DNA of 64,000 nt from a virus, in the IMG/VR virus record IMGVR_UViG_3300042898_004347, positions 62,001 to 126,000 of that record. The stretch is one strand, 5' to 3'. Of the stretch, positions 36,869-45,647 are shown in pieces. The notes beneath the pieces were generated by a model. The model ran no database searches. It worked only from the letters and a program-made list of their open reading frames with translations, and was not told where the DNA came from. The position numbers and the translations under genes are program-made. The stretch's first letter is position 1, and every line of letters starts with the position of its first letter.

Positions 36869-38233
36869 TTATTCGATTTTAAATCCGTTAAAGTTCCTCT
36901 CCTGAGTACCACTACGGACAGTTGGTTCTTTGCTTAAAGTCTGAGCTTTGTTTTCAACATCAAACAGTTTCATCTTGGCACGATCAACTCCAATGATAAA
37001 ACGCTTATTCTTGGTTGGATCGTTATACCGGTTTTTTAACTGTTTGACAATAAGTTGTCCCATCTTTTCAAGTTCTTCAGTTGAGATGAGGGCAAACATG
37101 AGATCTGCCGTTGCAGGAAGACCAAAGGATTCTGAGGTGTCAGTCAGTTCAACATCGCTATTGCCGAATCCACTACGAGTTGTCTGAGTCGCAGAGAAGA
37201 TTGGAACATTGAATTCCACAGCAAGACCACGAATTTCTTCCGCAATAGCCTTGATGAATGAGTAGGTATTGATTGAACCTCCCACGCCTTTCATACGAGA
37301 AGAAGCACAGATGTTAAGATAGTCAATAAAGATGACGTCAGGAGTAAAATCCTTCTTCAGCTTAAGTTCATTCAAAAGAGCACGGAAATGACCAGCATGT
37401 GCAGATGCAGTTGGATATTCCTTGATGATTAAAGATCCTACAGTCTTTGCAGCAATCTTCTTGATCTTGCTCTCGTACAAGTCCTTTGGAAGACTTGCAA
37501 GTTGATCAATTGGGATATTCATTAGATTCGCATCGATACGTTCAGCGATGCGTTCTTCTGACATTTCTAGCGTGATGTACAGCACATTCTTACCCTGTGT
37601 CAGATACGAAGAAGCCACATGACACATGAAGAGGGACTTTCCCACGCCCGTGCCGGCAAGACAGATATTCAACGTCTTACGTGGAACTCCATTCTTGGTA
37701 ATGGCATTGAACATCTCGAGATCGAATGGAGTACGATCTTCCACCTTGTGATAGAAGTCGAACCGATCCTCAAAGTCACCGATGTAATCGTGACCCACAG
37801 AATTGTCAAAGTTGATTCCAAGAGCCTTTTGAAGGATGTCTGGAATTGCACCTTGGCCAATATCTTTCTTCTTGCCATCGATGATCTGAATCGATTCCAT
37901 AATGGCCAAGAATACGGCACGGTCCTTACACCATTTTTCCGTATTCTCGATTAGCCATAGGTCTTCAACTTTGGGATTCTCACTGAGAGATTCAATAAGT
38001 TTGACTGTAGAATCGTATTGATCCTCTCGAATGTCAGTCTTGTCAAGATCAATGCCAAGGCTCGTCTGCGTAGGAAGTTTATTGTACTTGGCAATAAAAT
38101 CCAGGACGAGTTTGTAGACTGACTTATGAGAACCCTCAAAATACTCAGACTTAATGAATGGCAATACTTTTCTGCAGTATTGCTCATCATTAACTAGTTT
38201 CTGAAGGATTGTCGTTTGTAGGTTGTTTGTCAT
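36869..38233 (-). CDS. 41: replicative DNA helicase (gp41, DnaB-like)
   Basis: 454 aa. Walker A LAGTGVGKS (192-200), Walker B VIFIDY (300-305), SATQTTRSG sensor, and DRAKM at the end; RecA-fold hexameric helicase. Moves on the lagging strand and works with primase. The adjoining 38190 gene overlaps its start; uvsX follows in the operon. Confidence 0.95.
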   Translation of the reverse strand: MTNNLQTTILQKLVNDEQYCRKVLPFIKSEYFEGSHKSVYKLVLDFIAKYNKLPTQTSLGIDLDKTDIREDQYDSTVKLIESLSENPKVEDLWLIENTEKWCKDRAVFLAIMESIQIIDGKKKDIGQGAIPDILQKALGINFDNSVGHDYIGDFEDRFDFYHKVEDRTPFDLEMFNAITKNGVPRKTLNICLAGTGVGKSLFMCHVASSYLTQGKNVLYITLEMSEERIAERIDANLMNIPIDQLASLPKDLYESKIKKIAAKTVGSLIIKEYPTASAHAGHFRALLNELKLKKDFTPDVIFIDYLNICASSRMKGVGGSINTYSFIKAIAEEIRGLAVEFNVPIFSATQTTRSGFGNSDVELTDTSESFGLPATADLMFALISTEELEKMGQLIVKQLKNRYNDPTKNKRFIIGVDRAKMKLFDVENKAQTLSKEPTVRSGTQERNFNGFKIE

Positions 38234-38540
38234 TAGACCCTAATTTATAATTACCAGTATCGAAAGCGTTTTGAATAATGTGGCTAAGAATGTCGCCGAG
38301 ATGGTTATTGAAGTCGTTTGATTCTTCAAGTATTTCTACGGTCTGTGGAGCCGGAGATTCATCGACCTTGAATTGAAAAGAAAGGGTGGCTGATTCTTTG
38401 TCTTCGTTGACCTTTAAGGAAACCTTTCCATAGGTAACAATGACGCCAGACCATTGGCCAGTTTTCAGCTTCACCGAATACAATTCGGAAGTTGGCTTTT
38501 CAACAAAAGAATAATCGCTGTCAGTAATTTTAGGATTCAT
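38190..38540 (-). CDS. conserved hypothetical between uvsX and 41
   Basis: 116 aa, start MNPKITDSDYSFVEKPTSEL. Beta-rich N-half (VKLKTGQWSGVIVTYGKVSLKV) and a polar C-tail. The 38540 start overlaps the uvsX stop and the end overlaps 41, so it is translationally coupled. Found in the same place in related phages. Confidence 0.65.
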   Translation of the reverse strand: MNPKITDSDYSFVEKPTSELYSVKLKTGQWSGVIVTYGKVSLKVNEDKESATLSFQFKVDESPAPQTVEILEESNDFNNHLGDILSHIIQNAFDTGNYKLGSNDKQPTNDNPSETS

Positions 38541-39576
38541 CTTCATCAATAATTGAAATGTTGCTGGTGTTGCTTTGACCATCGACTCCGAGGGTATAGC
38601 GTTGACGAATGTATGCCTTGAACTCTTTCGAGTCTAAGATTCCATTCCAGAATTCTTTGTTATAGGTATCCTTTTCACGATACTTTGTCTCATCACCTTT
38701 CTTTGCATACCAGCCCATAGAAGGCTTTGTAACAAATCCGCCCTCAAGGGCAACGTCGAGAAGGCCCGAATACTTCTCAACGCCATTTGCAAACGAGACT
38801 GAGATAGGAACCTTGGACTTTTCTTTTACGAAACGAGACTTGTCAACGTTGATCACGAAGTGATAACCCTCAATGCCTTCATCACCCTTGTCTTGCTGAC
38901 GACCAAGAATCCATACGGTATTGGCAGAGTAATAAAGACCCGTGCCGCCCGAGAGAACATCCTTCGGATACATGTCCTGCGTCTTGTACGTATGACCAAT
39001 TGCAACAAGAGGAATATCTTTCATTGCAAGGTGTGGTGTGACCATGCGGAAAAGACTCTTAAAAGCTTTTGCACGAGTCATATCACCCACAGACTTCTCA
39101 TTCATTGCATCCTCAACTTCTTTCTTCGAAGCAAGATTACCCACAGAGTCAATCATGATGATGACCTTGTCAGTCTTCTCAATACCGTCAAGCTGCTTCA
39201 TGATGTCGAATTTGAGATCTTCAACATTCAAGATTGGACAATGAAGAACTCGGCTCGTATCAATGCCAAAGGTCTTGAAATAGGACTGAGGAGAACCAAA
39301 TTCAGAATCATAGAACAGCACAACGGATTCAGGATATTTGCGCATATACGCAGCAACCATGATGAGTGCGAATGAAGTCTTGAAGTGCTTCGATGGACCA
39401 GCAAGGACCGTAAGACCCGATGTGAGACCTTTGTCAAGGTCTCCGGAAAGGGCAACGTTAATCATAGGAACGTCTGTTGCGATGCTTTCGCTTTGATTGA
39501 AAACCTTAGAATCATCCAAGGTTGCAGCGGTATCAATTCGTGAATTCTTTTTTAATTTTGCGAGTAGTGATGACAT
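38530..39576 (-). CDS. uvsX: UvsX recombinase (RecA-like)
   Basis: 348 aa. Walker A GPSKHFKTS (60-68), Walker B VIIMIDS (138-144), RecA-core GHTYKTQ and GGTGLYYSA. Forms filaments on ssDNA for strand exchange and recombination-dependent replication, with UvsY (62130). The -10 box is 6 nt before the ATG. Confidence 0.95.
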   Translation of the reverse strand: MSSLLAKLKKNSRIDTAATLDDSKVFNQSESIATDVPMINVALSGDLDKGLTSGLTVLAGPSKHFKTSFALIMVAAYMRKYPESVVLFYDSEFGSPQSYFKTFGIDTSRVLHCPILNVEDLKFDIMKQLDGIEKTDKVIIMIDSVGNLASKKEVEDAMNEKSVGDMTRAKAFKSLFRMVTPHLAMKDIPLVAIGHTYKTQDMYPKDVLSGGTGLYYSANTVWILGRQQDKGDEGIEGYHFVINVDKSRFVKEKSKVPISVSFANGVEKYSGLLDVALEGGFVTKPSMGWYAKKGDETKYREKDTYNKEFWNGILDSKEFKAYIRQRYTLGVDGQSNTSNISIIDEDES

Positions 39577-39582
39577 AATAGA

Positions 39583-39611
39583 ACTATACTATAGTTGATT
39601 GATCCTGTACA
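39583..39611 (-). promoter_or_regulatory. probable early promoter of uvsX
   Basis: -35 TGTACA (39606-39611), 17 bp, -10 TATAGT (39583-39588), 6 nt to ATG. -35 is weaker than most. Confidence 0.55.
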
Positions 39612-39615
39612 TCTT

Positions 39616-40614
39616 TTATTGATTCCAGTGAGGATAAAATTCTCTGGATAAATGAACAGATTGTGGTTTTTCCATGCAGGCAAAATCTAATTCGCCTTTG
39701 AGATTCATTAGCTTTGAAATCCATTCAAACACCTTGACATTGCCTTTGGCATTCTTATGAAGCTGTTCAACGAAGAGATTTCGAATATCATTGCGTTCAT
39801 TCCAGGTACCATAGAATGGAGTTCCCTTGTAATAGCCAGTCTTTGGCAATTTGCGAGACTCGTTTTCAATTGGTAGAGGTTCCCAGATTGTCACTTTGCA
39901 GTTACACGTCTTTGCAAGATCCTCACATTGCTGAACATATCCAGCAACAAGATCTCGAGTAGCTGCCTCAGGATTACTCTGACGAAGCAGATGATGGCGA
40001 ATGTCAATGTTTCCGAAGTACACTTCAATCTCATCGTACTTCAGTTTATTTGGTAATACAAAAGATTTGAGACCCGAAGTGATAGCACCATAAAGAGTTT
40101 TATATGGGACGCAATTCAGTTTCCATCCTGGGCGATACATGGAAAGAGCATGAGAATCTCCGATTGCCAGTTTTGCGCTTTCTAATTCAAGATCCGTGTT
40201 GATTACCGTCGCAGATGTTTCAATCCGGGCCAGATTAATCCAGTCGACTAGTTTCCAATCTGGATGCGATGCTGGTTCTTTATCAACCCGGGGTTTAATC
40301 ATCTCAGAGTATTTTGGGAAATCAATTGTGAGGGAAAGGACTTTACCAGTGAACTTGGACAAACGGACAATCTGGTCAATTGCACCAAATTGCTTGACGC
40401 CTCCAAACATATTGACAGTACCGCCCCAATCATTCCCATGATAGACTGCAATCGTATCAAATGCATTGTAATCCTTAATCTTGCCACCATGGTTGACGGT
40501 AACATCGTATCCCATGCATTTAAGTTGATCAGCATAGATTGCAGCCTGCGCGGCACGATGCGATGAAATCCGCTCCGAGATTGGAGCCATCGGTGTAGTG
40601 ATTAAGACTTTCAT
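39616..40614 (-). CDS. SGNH-hydrolase/acyltransferase-like protein in the modification cassette
   Basis: 332 aa. AIGDSHALSM (150-159) has the GDS(H) nucleophile block, YFGNIDIRHHL (199-209) the GxND-like block with Asp/His, and a C-terminal HLSREFYPH the final His. N-terminal 100 residues resemble the Rossmann half of a glycosyltransferase (KVLITTPMAPISERISSHR). An acyl or glycosyl transfer onto a modified base is a guess. ATGA overlap with the PLP gene. Confidence 0.5.
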   Translation of the reverse strand: MKVLITTPMAPISERISSHRAAQAAIYADQLKCMGYDVTVNHGGKIKDYNAFDTIAVYHGNDWGGTVNMFGGVKQFGAIDQIVRLSKFTGKVLSLTIDFPKYSEMIKPRVDKEPASHPDWKLVDWINLARIETSATVINTDLELESAKLAIGDSHALSMYRPGWKLNCVPYKTLYGAITSGLKSFVLPNKLKYDEIEVYFGNIDIRHHLLRQSNPEAATRDLVAGYVQQCEDLAKTCNCKVTIWEPLPIENESRKLPKTGYYKGTPFYGTWNERNDIRNLFVEQLHKNAKGNVKVFEWISKLMNLKGELDFACMEKPQSVHLSREFYPHWNQ

Positions 40615-41558
40615 GATTTAAAATAAGCGCGATTCTCTTCCATATCCCCGAGATCTTTCCATTTACGCTGGCTATTAATTTTTGAAATATCCACTTTAGA
40701 TAGATTGCGGTTAATGTGTGCATCCGCACCCACATTTATAAAGATTGCTCCTGGTTTTCCTTTTTTTACAAACCCTTCCCATGCTTTTGCGTCATATGCC
40801 GCAGTTGTTGGGAACGGCATTTCATTTGCAATCGGATGAGCTTTAAGGAAAGGCATAGTTGCCGTTACAACTTCAGCATCGCCAATTTCACCATCATGGA
40901 TATTTCGAGCAACTGCAACCCCGTAGGCTTTTGCATTTGGCCAGCCAATTTGAAGTGCCCGAACCATTGTGCCTGTTGATACAGCACACCAAATTTCAGA
41001 AGGTTCATGCCCAATTAAATTAGTAACCATATTAGCCATGTTTGCAAGTCCAGCAGTCACTGTTGCATTTCCAGTAAGACCAAATGGAAGATACTGAGCA
41101 TTATTCTTTTCTGCCCATTTTTTCGCATAGGAATTCAATACTGGCATTGCAGCAATCTTAAAGAATCGCATGTCTGTATGTGCATAGGCAAAAAGAGCAC
41201 CTTGATGATTCGATACTTCAGATGAAGCTGGACAAAAGAAAACACATTTCTTATTATACATCTGAGCCAACATGGCGATGGCATCCGGAGCGTGACCCTG
41301 CCGCGGTGCACAGTAGACTAAAGTATCCTTAGGAGTTTCAGCAATAACTCGTTCTCCGCCGAATGCCTTTAATCCACCCGGAGCAAAATCTGCTCTAAGG
41401 ATGTATTTGTCTCCGAACTGTTCAACAACTGGAGGATCGATTCGAGTATTGAACGTCCCCCACAAGTTTTGATAATACTCTTTTGCCTGGCTACGCGACA
41501 TCCCTTTCGGAATATCCTTGTTAGATGTGTCTTGAGTTACTGTGTACATGTTTTGCAT
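40611..41558 (-). CDS. PLP-dependent enzyme, fold type II
   Basis: 315 aa of the tryptophan-synthase-beta/ACC-deaminase type. FAPGGLKAFGGERV (59-71) places the Schiff-base Lys64; PRQGHAPDAIAML corresponds to the SNH region and STGTMVRAL to the phosphate loop. Amino-acid elimination, replacement or desulfhydration chemistry is expected. Translationally coupled to the transferase-like gene (22-nt overlap), so acts on the same pathway. Confidence 0.75.
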   Translation of the reverse strand: MQNMYTVTQDTSNKDIPKGMSRSQAKEYYQNLWGTFNTRIDPPVVEQFGDKYILRADFAPGGLKAFGGERVIAETPKDTLVYCAPRQGHAPDAIAMLAQMYNKKCVFFCPASSEVSNHQGALFAYAHTDMRFFKIAAMPVLNSYAKKWAEKNNAQYLPFGLTGNATVTAGLANMANMVTNLIGHEPSEIWCAVSTGTMVRALQIGWPNAKAYGVAVARNIHDGEIGDAEVVTATMPFLKAHPIANEMPFPTTAAYDAKAWEGFVKKGKPGAIFINVGADAHINRNLSKVDISKINSQRKWKDLGDMEENRAYFKS

Positions 41559-42700
41559 AGTTCCTTATATTTTTCTGCCGTGACTCCAGCGCGGCTAATG
41601 ACATAGTCGTCTGATGGGTGTACATCGAGATCGTTAAACGACTTAATGAGACCGAGCTCGAGCATCGGCTTCTGCCGGCCATAGGGATGGTCGTGAATAC
41701 GATGTGATGACCAAAGATTATCTCTGTCCAGATGATTATATGCAGAGCCTGGACGAACGTAGTTTTCAACCCAACGGATGAAATCACAGCACACGTCTTC
41801 TGCGTTATAAGGGAATGCTCCGGTATCAGATTGAATTTTCTCCATGACAAGATCGAGGAAAGCCTCGGTCTTCATCTTTTTGTTTGGAACTGCAAGATAT
41901 GAAATACATTCAACAGCATTTGAACCATAGTAAAATGGGGTATCCCGATGGACATACTGAGGAAACCAATCAGCAACGTCAGCAACAACTGCTGCATATT
42001 GGAAAGCAAACCTACGCATTCCATTTGCTTGATTCCAGCTCAACATGAATTCGCCAATTTCGCGAAGTGTCTTTTTGTTTCCAGCAACTAAAAAATCTGC
42101 AAGCTCAGTGGCCAAACGTGGAGCAAATTCGCAGAGGTAGTAATCGCCACCACGTTTATAACCTGCGGGTGGTTTTGGAAATGCAGGAAACTGGTATCCA
42201 ACTGAAGTGTAAAACGGAGACTTCTCGGCTTTCACGATTTCCGTCATCTCTGGAATTGAAGAAGCAGTATGAAGCTTGAACAATAACGTATTATGGTAAC
42301 CGGATGGTTTGGTTGCATAATTGATGGCAGAACCTGTTACGCGGTGAAGAATGAATACGTACATCCATTCTGCAAGAGTGAACTTCTTTCCATTCCAACT
42401 CGTGGCCACAGTCTTACGTTGCGCAGTATGGTTTCCTGATGACATCTTCATCCAATAGGGGTGATCTGCATTCCAACCATAAAAGCAATCATTCACGATC
42501 TGCGAGAATCCAGCAAATTTACGTTCAACCACATCGTAGAGCTCAACATTTTCAAGCAAAGCATCACCCATTTTAGACTCGGCATGAGTAAGCATCCCAT
42601 AAGGAGGTCTAGATGAAACGTTGCATTTCTCCTGTTGATCCTTTGCTAATTGATAGTAGCGAAGGAATTCATCGTAATAGTGTGTAGTTGAAAGACTCAT
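41537..42700 (-). CDS. amino-acid:DNA transferase-like protein (aGPT-PPlase-like)
   Basis: 387 aa, helical. Middle and C-terminal pattern FAFQYAAVVADVADWFPQYV...YYGSNAVECISYL, then AEDVCCDFIRWVENYVRPG, resembles the helix-hairpin-helix-related alpha-glutamyl/putrescinyl thymine pyrophosphorylase group, which attaches amino acids or amines to hydroxymethyl-pyrimidines in phage DNA. Family call is from remembered patterns and is uncertain. Neighbours gp42, dCMP deaminase and a PLP enzyme support a DNA-modification role. Confidence 0.45.
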   Translation of the reverse strand: MSLSTTHYYDEFLRYYQLAKDQQEKCNVSSRPPYGMLTHAESKMGDALLENVELYDVVERKFAGFSQIVNDCFYGWNADHPYWMKMSSGNHTAQRKTVATSWNGKKFTLAEWMYVFILHRVTGSAINYATKPSGYHNTLLFKLHTASSIPEMTEIVKAEKSPFYTSVGYQFPAFPKPPAGYKRGGDYYLCEFAPRLATELADFLVAGNKKTLREIGEFMLSWNQANGMRRFAFQYAAVVADVADWFPQYVHRDTPFYYGSNAVECISYLAVPNKKMKTEAFLDLVMEKIQSDTGAFPYNAEDVCCDFIRWVENYVRPGSAYNHLDRDNLWSSHRIHDHPYGRQKPMLELGLIKSFNDLDVHPSDDYVISRAGVTAEKYKELCKTCTQ

Positions 42701-42703
42701 AAA

Positions 42704-43150
42704 TTATTCGAATTTGACAAATTCCCAGGTAATACCTGCTTCAGTGAACATCTGCTGAGTCAGATTCCACGACTCTTGCCACGTTGCAGGTATTTCCTGC
42801 CATGGCATAACGATGTTTTTAATTCCAACTTGGATGATGCCTTTTGCACATTCAGAGCAAACTGGCAATCCATGCACAAACAAAATGGATCCATCAAGCG
42901 AGACGCCACTATAACTTGCGTTGTAGATGGCATTCATTTCTGCATGAACCACATATTTGTACTTCGTCGGACGATCAGCATACCGATCCGGAGTATCTTG
43001 GATTCCACGTGGGAAACCATTATAGCCCTGAGCTAGTACCTGACCCTTCGACCCAATGATGACACATCCGATTTTTGTGGATGGATCTTTCGACCATCCA
43101 GCAATCTCTCGTGCTAACTTAAGGTAGCGACCTTTCCACTTATTATCCAT
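42704..43150 (-). CDS. cd: dCMP deaminase
   Basis: 148 aa, start MDNKWKGRYLKLAREIAGWS. HAEMNA (69-74) and PVCSEC (C98, C101) form the zinc site. Deaminates dCMP to dUMP for thymidylate synthesis (ThyX). Overlaps the gp42 stop by 8 nt and lies 3 nt from the transferase-like gene. Confidence 0.93.
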   Translation of the reverse strand: MDNKWKGRYLKLAREIAGWSKDPSTKIGCVIIGSKGQVLAQGYNGFPRGIQDTPDRYADRPTKYKYVVHAEMNAIYNASYSGVSLDGSILFVHGLPVCSECAKGIIQVGIKNIVMPWQEIPATWQESWNLTQQMFTEAGITWEFVKFE

Positions 43151-43820
43151 TAATAAGTGTGAAGTGCCGTTCATAGACGTGGAGCGAGCCGACGTGCCAG
43201 ATGAGGTCTCCCATTTCATAATTATTTTCTCCGAGCGTGTTTAGATCTTGCAGAAGGCGGGTTTGTACTATGTATTGCCAGGCACGATCATTCTTATAAC
43301 CGAAGACAACATCATTGCTTCGCATTTGGACGATGGCATGAAGTTTATTGTCTCGAATAAGATATTGCACAGCATTCGTGCACATGAAATCGGAACAGCC
43401 ATCTTCGCAATAATGCTGGTGCATCTCTGGCCGAGTATAGATCATTATGGCTCTGCGACTATTTGGATTTGCAATAAGCTCATTTCGCGCAGAATTATAT
43501 TGCTTATAATTGGTTTCTGAGTAGATGCACCAGCCATAGTTTGAATTAATCCAGCCATCTTTCGTTGCAACTTGTTTCCAGATCTTAGGAGCACCGCCAG
43601 GAATATCATTGACATTCAACGACTGGGAATCATACCATTGAAGTTCAGCATTGATGTACTCATAATTTGGTTTGCCAAAGATGGCTTCTTCATCTGCAAA
43701 GAATGATGCGCCACATAACTCGAGTGTTTTAACACCACTCTTGTCTGTCACATAGGCACCATTCGTTAGAGCATCTTTAAAATGCTGACGAATATCATTA
43801 ACTCTGGGTAGATTTAGCAT
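43143..43820 (-). CDS. 42: dCMP hydroxymethylase (gp42)
   Basis: 225 aa, start MLNLPRVNDIRQHF. Alignable to T4 gp42 along its length: SDFMCTN holds the catalytic Cys147 (T4 C148), and MRSNDVVFGYKND carries Asp178, equivalent to T4 D179, which selects dCMP over dUMP. Makes 5-hydroxymethyl-dCMP for phage DNA. It ends at HVYERHFTLING, about 20 residues before the T4 protein ends. An upstream in-frame ATG exists but homology starts here. Confidence 0.93.
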   Translation of the reverse strand: MLNLPRVNDIRQHFKDALTNGAYVTDKSGVKTLELCGASFFADEEAIFGKPNYEYINAELQWYDSQSLNVNDIPGGAPKIWKQVATKDGWINSNYGWCIYSETNYKQYNSARNELIANPNSRRAIMIYTRPEMHQHYCEDGCSDFMCTNAVQYLIRDNKLHAIVQMRSNDVVFGYKNDRAWQYIVQTRLLQDLNTLGENNYEMGDLIWHVGSLHVYERHFTLING

Positions 43821-44148
43821 TGAGATGGCGGTTAAGAAAGTCACGATCAGTGCGCTGGCCGTCAATACCTTTACGGCAGAATGACACAAAGAAGGATGAA
43901 TAGTTAATGAGATCCTTTGCAGAGTCTTCAAGGGAATCGAAATTAGGTGCATAGTTTGCATCATTCTCCATTGCCTCAAGGACAGAACGAAGACGCAGCA
44001 CCTTTGTGTTCATGATGTCAAGGATTGACGCAGCACCGCGTGGATAATAATCAGCTTGACGAATCGTACTATTTGGATTCTGATAATCGTTGGACTTTTT
44101 GAGTTGCAGATCTGCACACTCTTGGAGGACTTTGATGGATTCTTTCAT
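43798..44148 (-). CDS. MazG-like/Nmad1-type protein
   Basis: 116 aa. LKKSNDYQNP...ILDIMNTKVLRLRSVLE...DSAKDLINY matches the DUF1599/nucleotide-modification-associated-domain-1 pattern: KxxDY turn, helices with acidic metal sites. It probably binds or hydrolyses a nucleotide, perhaps dCTP or a modified dNTP. It overlaps gp42 by 23 nt. Confidence 0.55.
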   Translation of the reverse strand: MKESIKVLQECADLQLKKSNDYQNPNSTIRQADYYPRGAASILDIMNTKVLRLRSVLEAMENDANYAPNFDSLEDSAKDLINYSSFFVSFCRKGIDGQRTDRDFLNRHLNAKSTQS

Positions 44149-44161
44149 AATAAAGAGATAA

Positions 44162-44632
44162 TCATACACTAGTTATAGCAGTTTGTACAGTAAATTGTGG
44201 ACGAGAGCCAATAAAAGATGAACCATTCCAGTTCCATATTCCATAGAATTCATACTCATCAGAATCCATGGGATTCAAGAAAATGTAAATTCGTCGTGCC
44301 ACCGGAATACCTCGGGCAATTTTATCTGCCATTCCCTGCAATACGTTCCTGCAATTTGCAGCGCAGGTTGTAACCTTCACGTCAATCGATGTGATGCCAT
44401 CAGGCTCATACAGATCTTTGTATTTTCGATCATCGTCCACGTAACCTTGCGCCATAAGCCATAGCTCAGCGTAGTGGCCACGTAGGCACTGCTTTAGAAT
44501 TTCATCAAACGTACGATCCTGATGCACTGCAGGACTCGGATCCTCATGGATCCGTTTTGCCTCTTTTGAGGCGCGGGAATATAACGACTGTTGGTCGATA
44601 TCGGATTTCTTAAATGTGATAGCGTTCTGCAT
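44162..44632 (-). CDS. PD-(D/E)XK nuclease-like protein next to gp42
   Basis: 156 aa. RGHYAELWLMAQGY and EPDGITSIDVKVT (D..D-x-K) form a restriction-endonuclease-like core, with YIFLN strand at the end. Could degrade unmodified host DNA, as T4 EndoII/EndoIV do, while hmC protects phage DNA; inference from neighbourhood. Confidence 0.55.
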   Translation of the reverse strand: MQNAITFKKSDIDQQSLYSRASKEAKRIHEDPSPAVHQDRTFDEILKQCLRGHYAELWLMAQGYVDDDRKYKDLYEPDGITSIDVKVTTCAANCRNVLQGMADKIARGIPVARRIYIFLNPMDSDEYEFYGIWNWNGSSFIGSRPQFTVQTAITSV

Positions 44633-44640
44633 TCAATACA

Positions 44641-44669
44641 ATCATACACTTAGGCCTTAAAAAGTAAAG
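44641..44669 (-). promoter_or_regulatory. early promoter of the modification operon
   Basis: -35 CTTTAC (44664-44669), 17 bp, -10 TATGAT (44641-44646), 8 nt to the ATG. Palindromic element at 44682-44695. Confidence 0.78.
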
Positions 44670-44696
44670 CACTAAAAATTACCTAAAGTGTTGATG

Positions 44697-45647
44697 CTAG
44701 AGCATGACACTCTTGTAGGCAAACTCAATGGCACGTTCAGCTTCCACATTCAATGGTCGTTTTTGATAAAGCCTAGAGGTATCGCTATCGAGACCGCGGA
44801 TCATTTCTGCAATCTGCGATGCGGTAATAGGATATTTGCGCTTCACTGCATTGCACGCAATACTCGACATGATTTTGTAGATCATGCGGTATCTTCCAGA
44901 GCCATCAATCGATGAGATTGTCTTGTACTCATTGATCAGCTTTTTATTCACAAAAGGACAATCGGTATAGGATGACCAGCTTACAGAGTTATTGTTCAGT
45001 TGTTCTTTCCGATGATTCAGAATTTCTTTCTGAATGTTGGATGGAAGCTTATCAATGAAACTCTGAGATGGCTTTTCGCTGAATGGATGCATTGCCATAA
45101 TCTGGTCTGGATCCATGATCTCACCGGACCGAACCACGATAAAATTATCAGCATCTGGATATTGCGCAGGAACGTAATACATCCGGCTCAGATCTTTCGT
45201 CTGCTCATCCGCCATAGAATTAAAATGCTTATTCAGGGCATACCAAAAATGACGAATTTTATCAGGAGGTACTTCCTTGTTCAATTGAAATACGATTCGA
45301 AACTTCTTTTTGTCTGGACGAGATGACGCAGTCGAATAACAAATATGCTTGTACTGAGAATACACCTTTACTGCATCTGCAAATGAGCACTCATATTCGT
45401 CCACATCCAATGCAGCCCAACCACCCCAGGACGTTACATTGGCGTTGGATCGAGTTCCACCTTTGGCATAGACTGCTGGAGAAATGAGAGAAGATGATTT
45501 CTTCGTCTCACCCCTTTTAGCCTTATAGCCTGGCAATCTTGAAAGCATGAAAAGCAACTTTTCAAAGTCCGCCCAAGATTGACAGACTACTAGCTTATCC
45601 GTCTTATTGTCAAAGATGGAATCAAATACTGTGAGTGAATAGTTCAA
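44697..45647 (-). CDS. archaeo-eukaryotic-type primase (AEP/PrimPol-like)
   Basis: 316 aa. WAALDVDEYECS (77-88) gives the catalytic D81/D83 pair, and YSTASSRPDKKKFRIVFQL (104-122) the S..S..K.R.. triad of RepB/PrimPol-type AEPs. The C-terminal 80 residues are helical. T4 uses DnaG-type gp61, not seen in this window, so this may be its functional replacement. Confidence 0.65.
   Translation of the reverse strand: MNYSLTVFDSIFDNKTDKLVVCQSWADFEKLLFMLSRLPGYKAKRGETKKSSSLISPAVYAKGGTRSNANVTSWGGWAALDVDEYECSFADAVKVYSQYKHICYSTASSRPDKKKFRIVFQLNKEVPPDKIRHFWYALNKHFNSMADEQTKDLSRMYYVPAQYPDADNFIVVRSGEIMDPDQIMAMHPFSEKPSQSFIDKLPSNIQKEILNHRKEQLNNNSVSWSSYTDCPFVNKKLINEYKTISSIDGSGRYRMIYKIMSSIACNAVKRKYPITASQIAEMIRGLDSDTSRLYQKRPLNVEAERAIEFAYKSVML

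Noticed and set aside
43821-43979. Longer N-terminus for the dCMP hydroxymethylase
   Set aside because: An in-frame ATG lies upstream, but the extension is read from the preceding gene's sequence and has no counterpart in T4 gp42.
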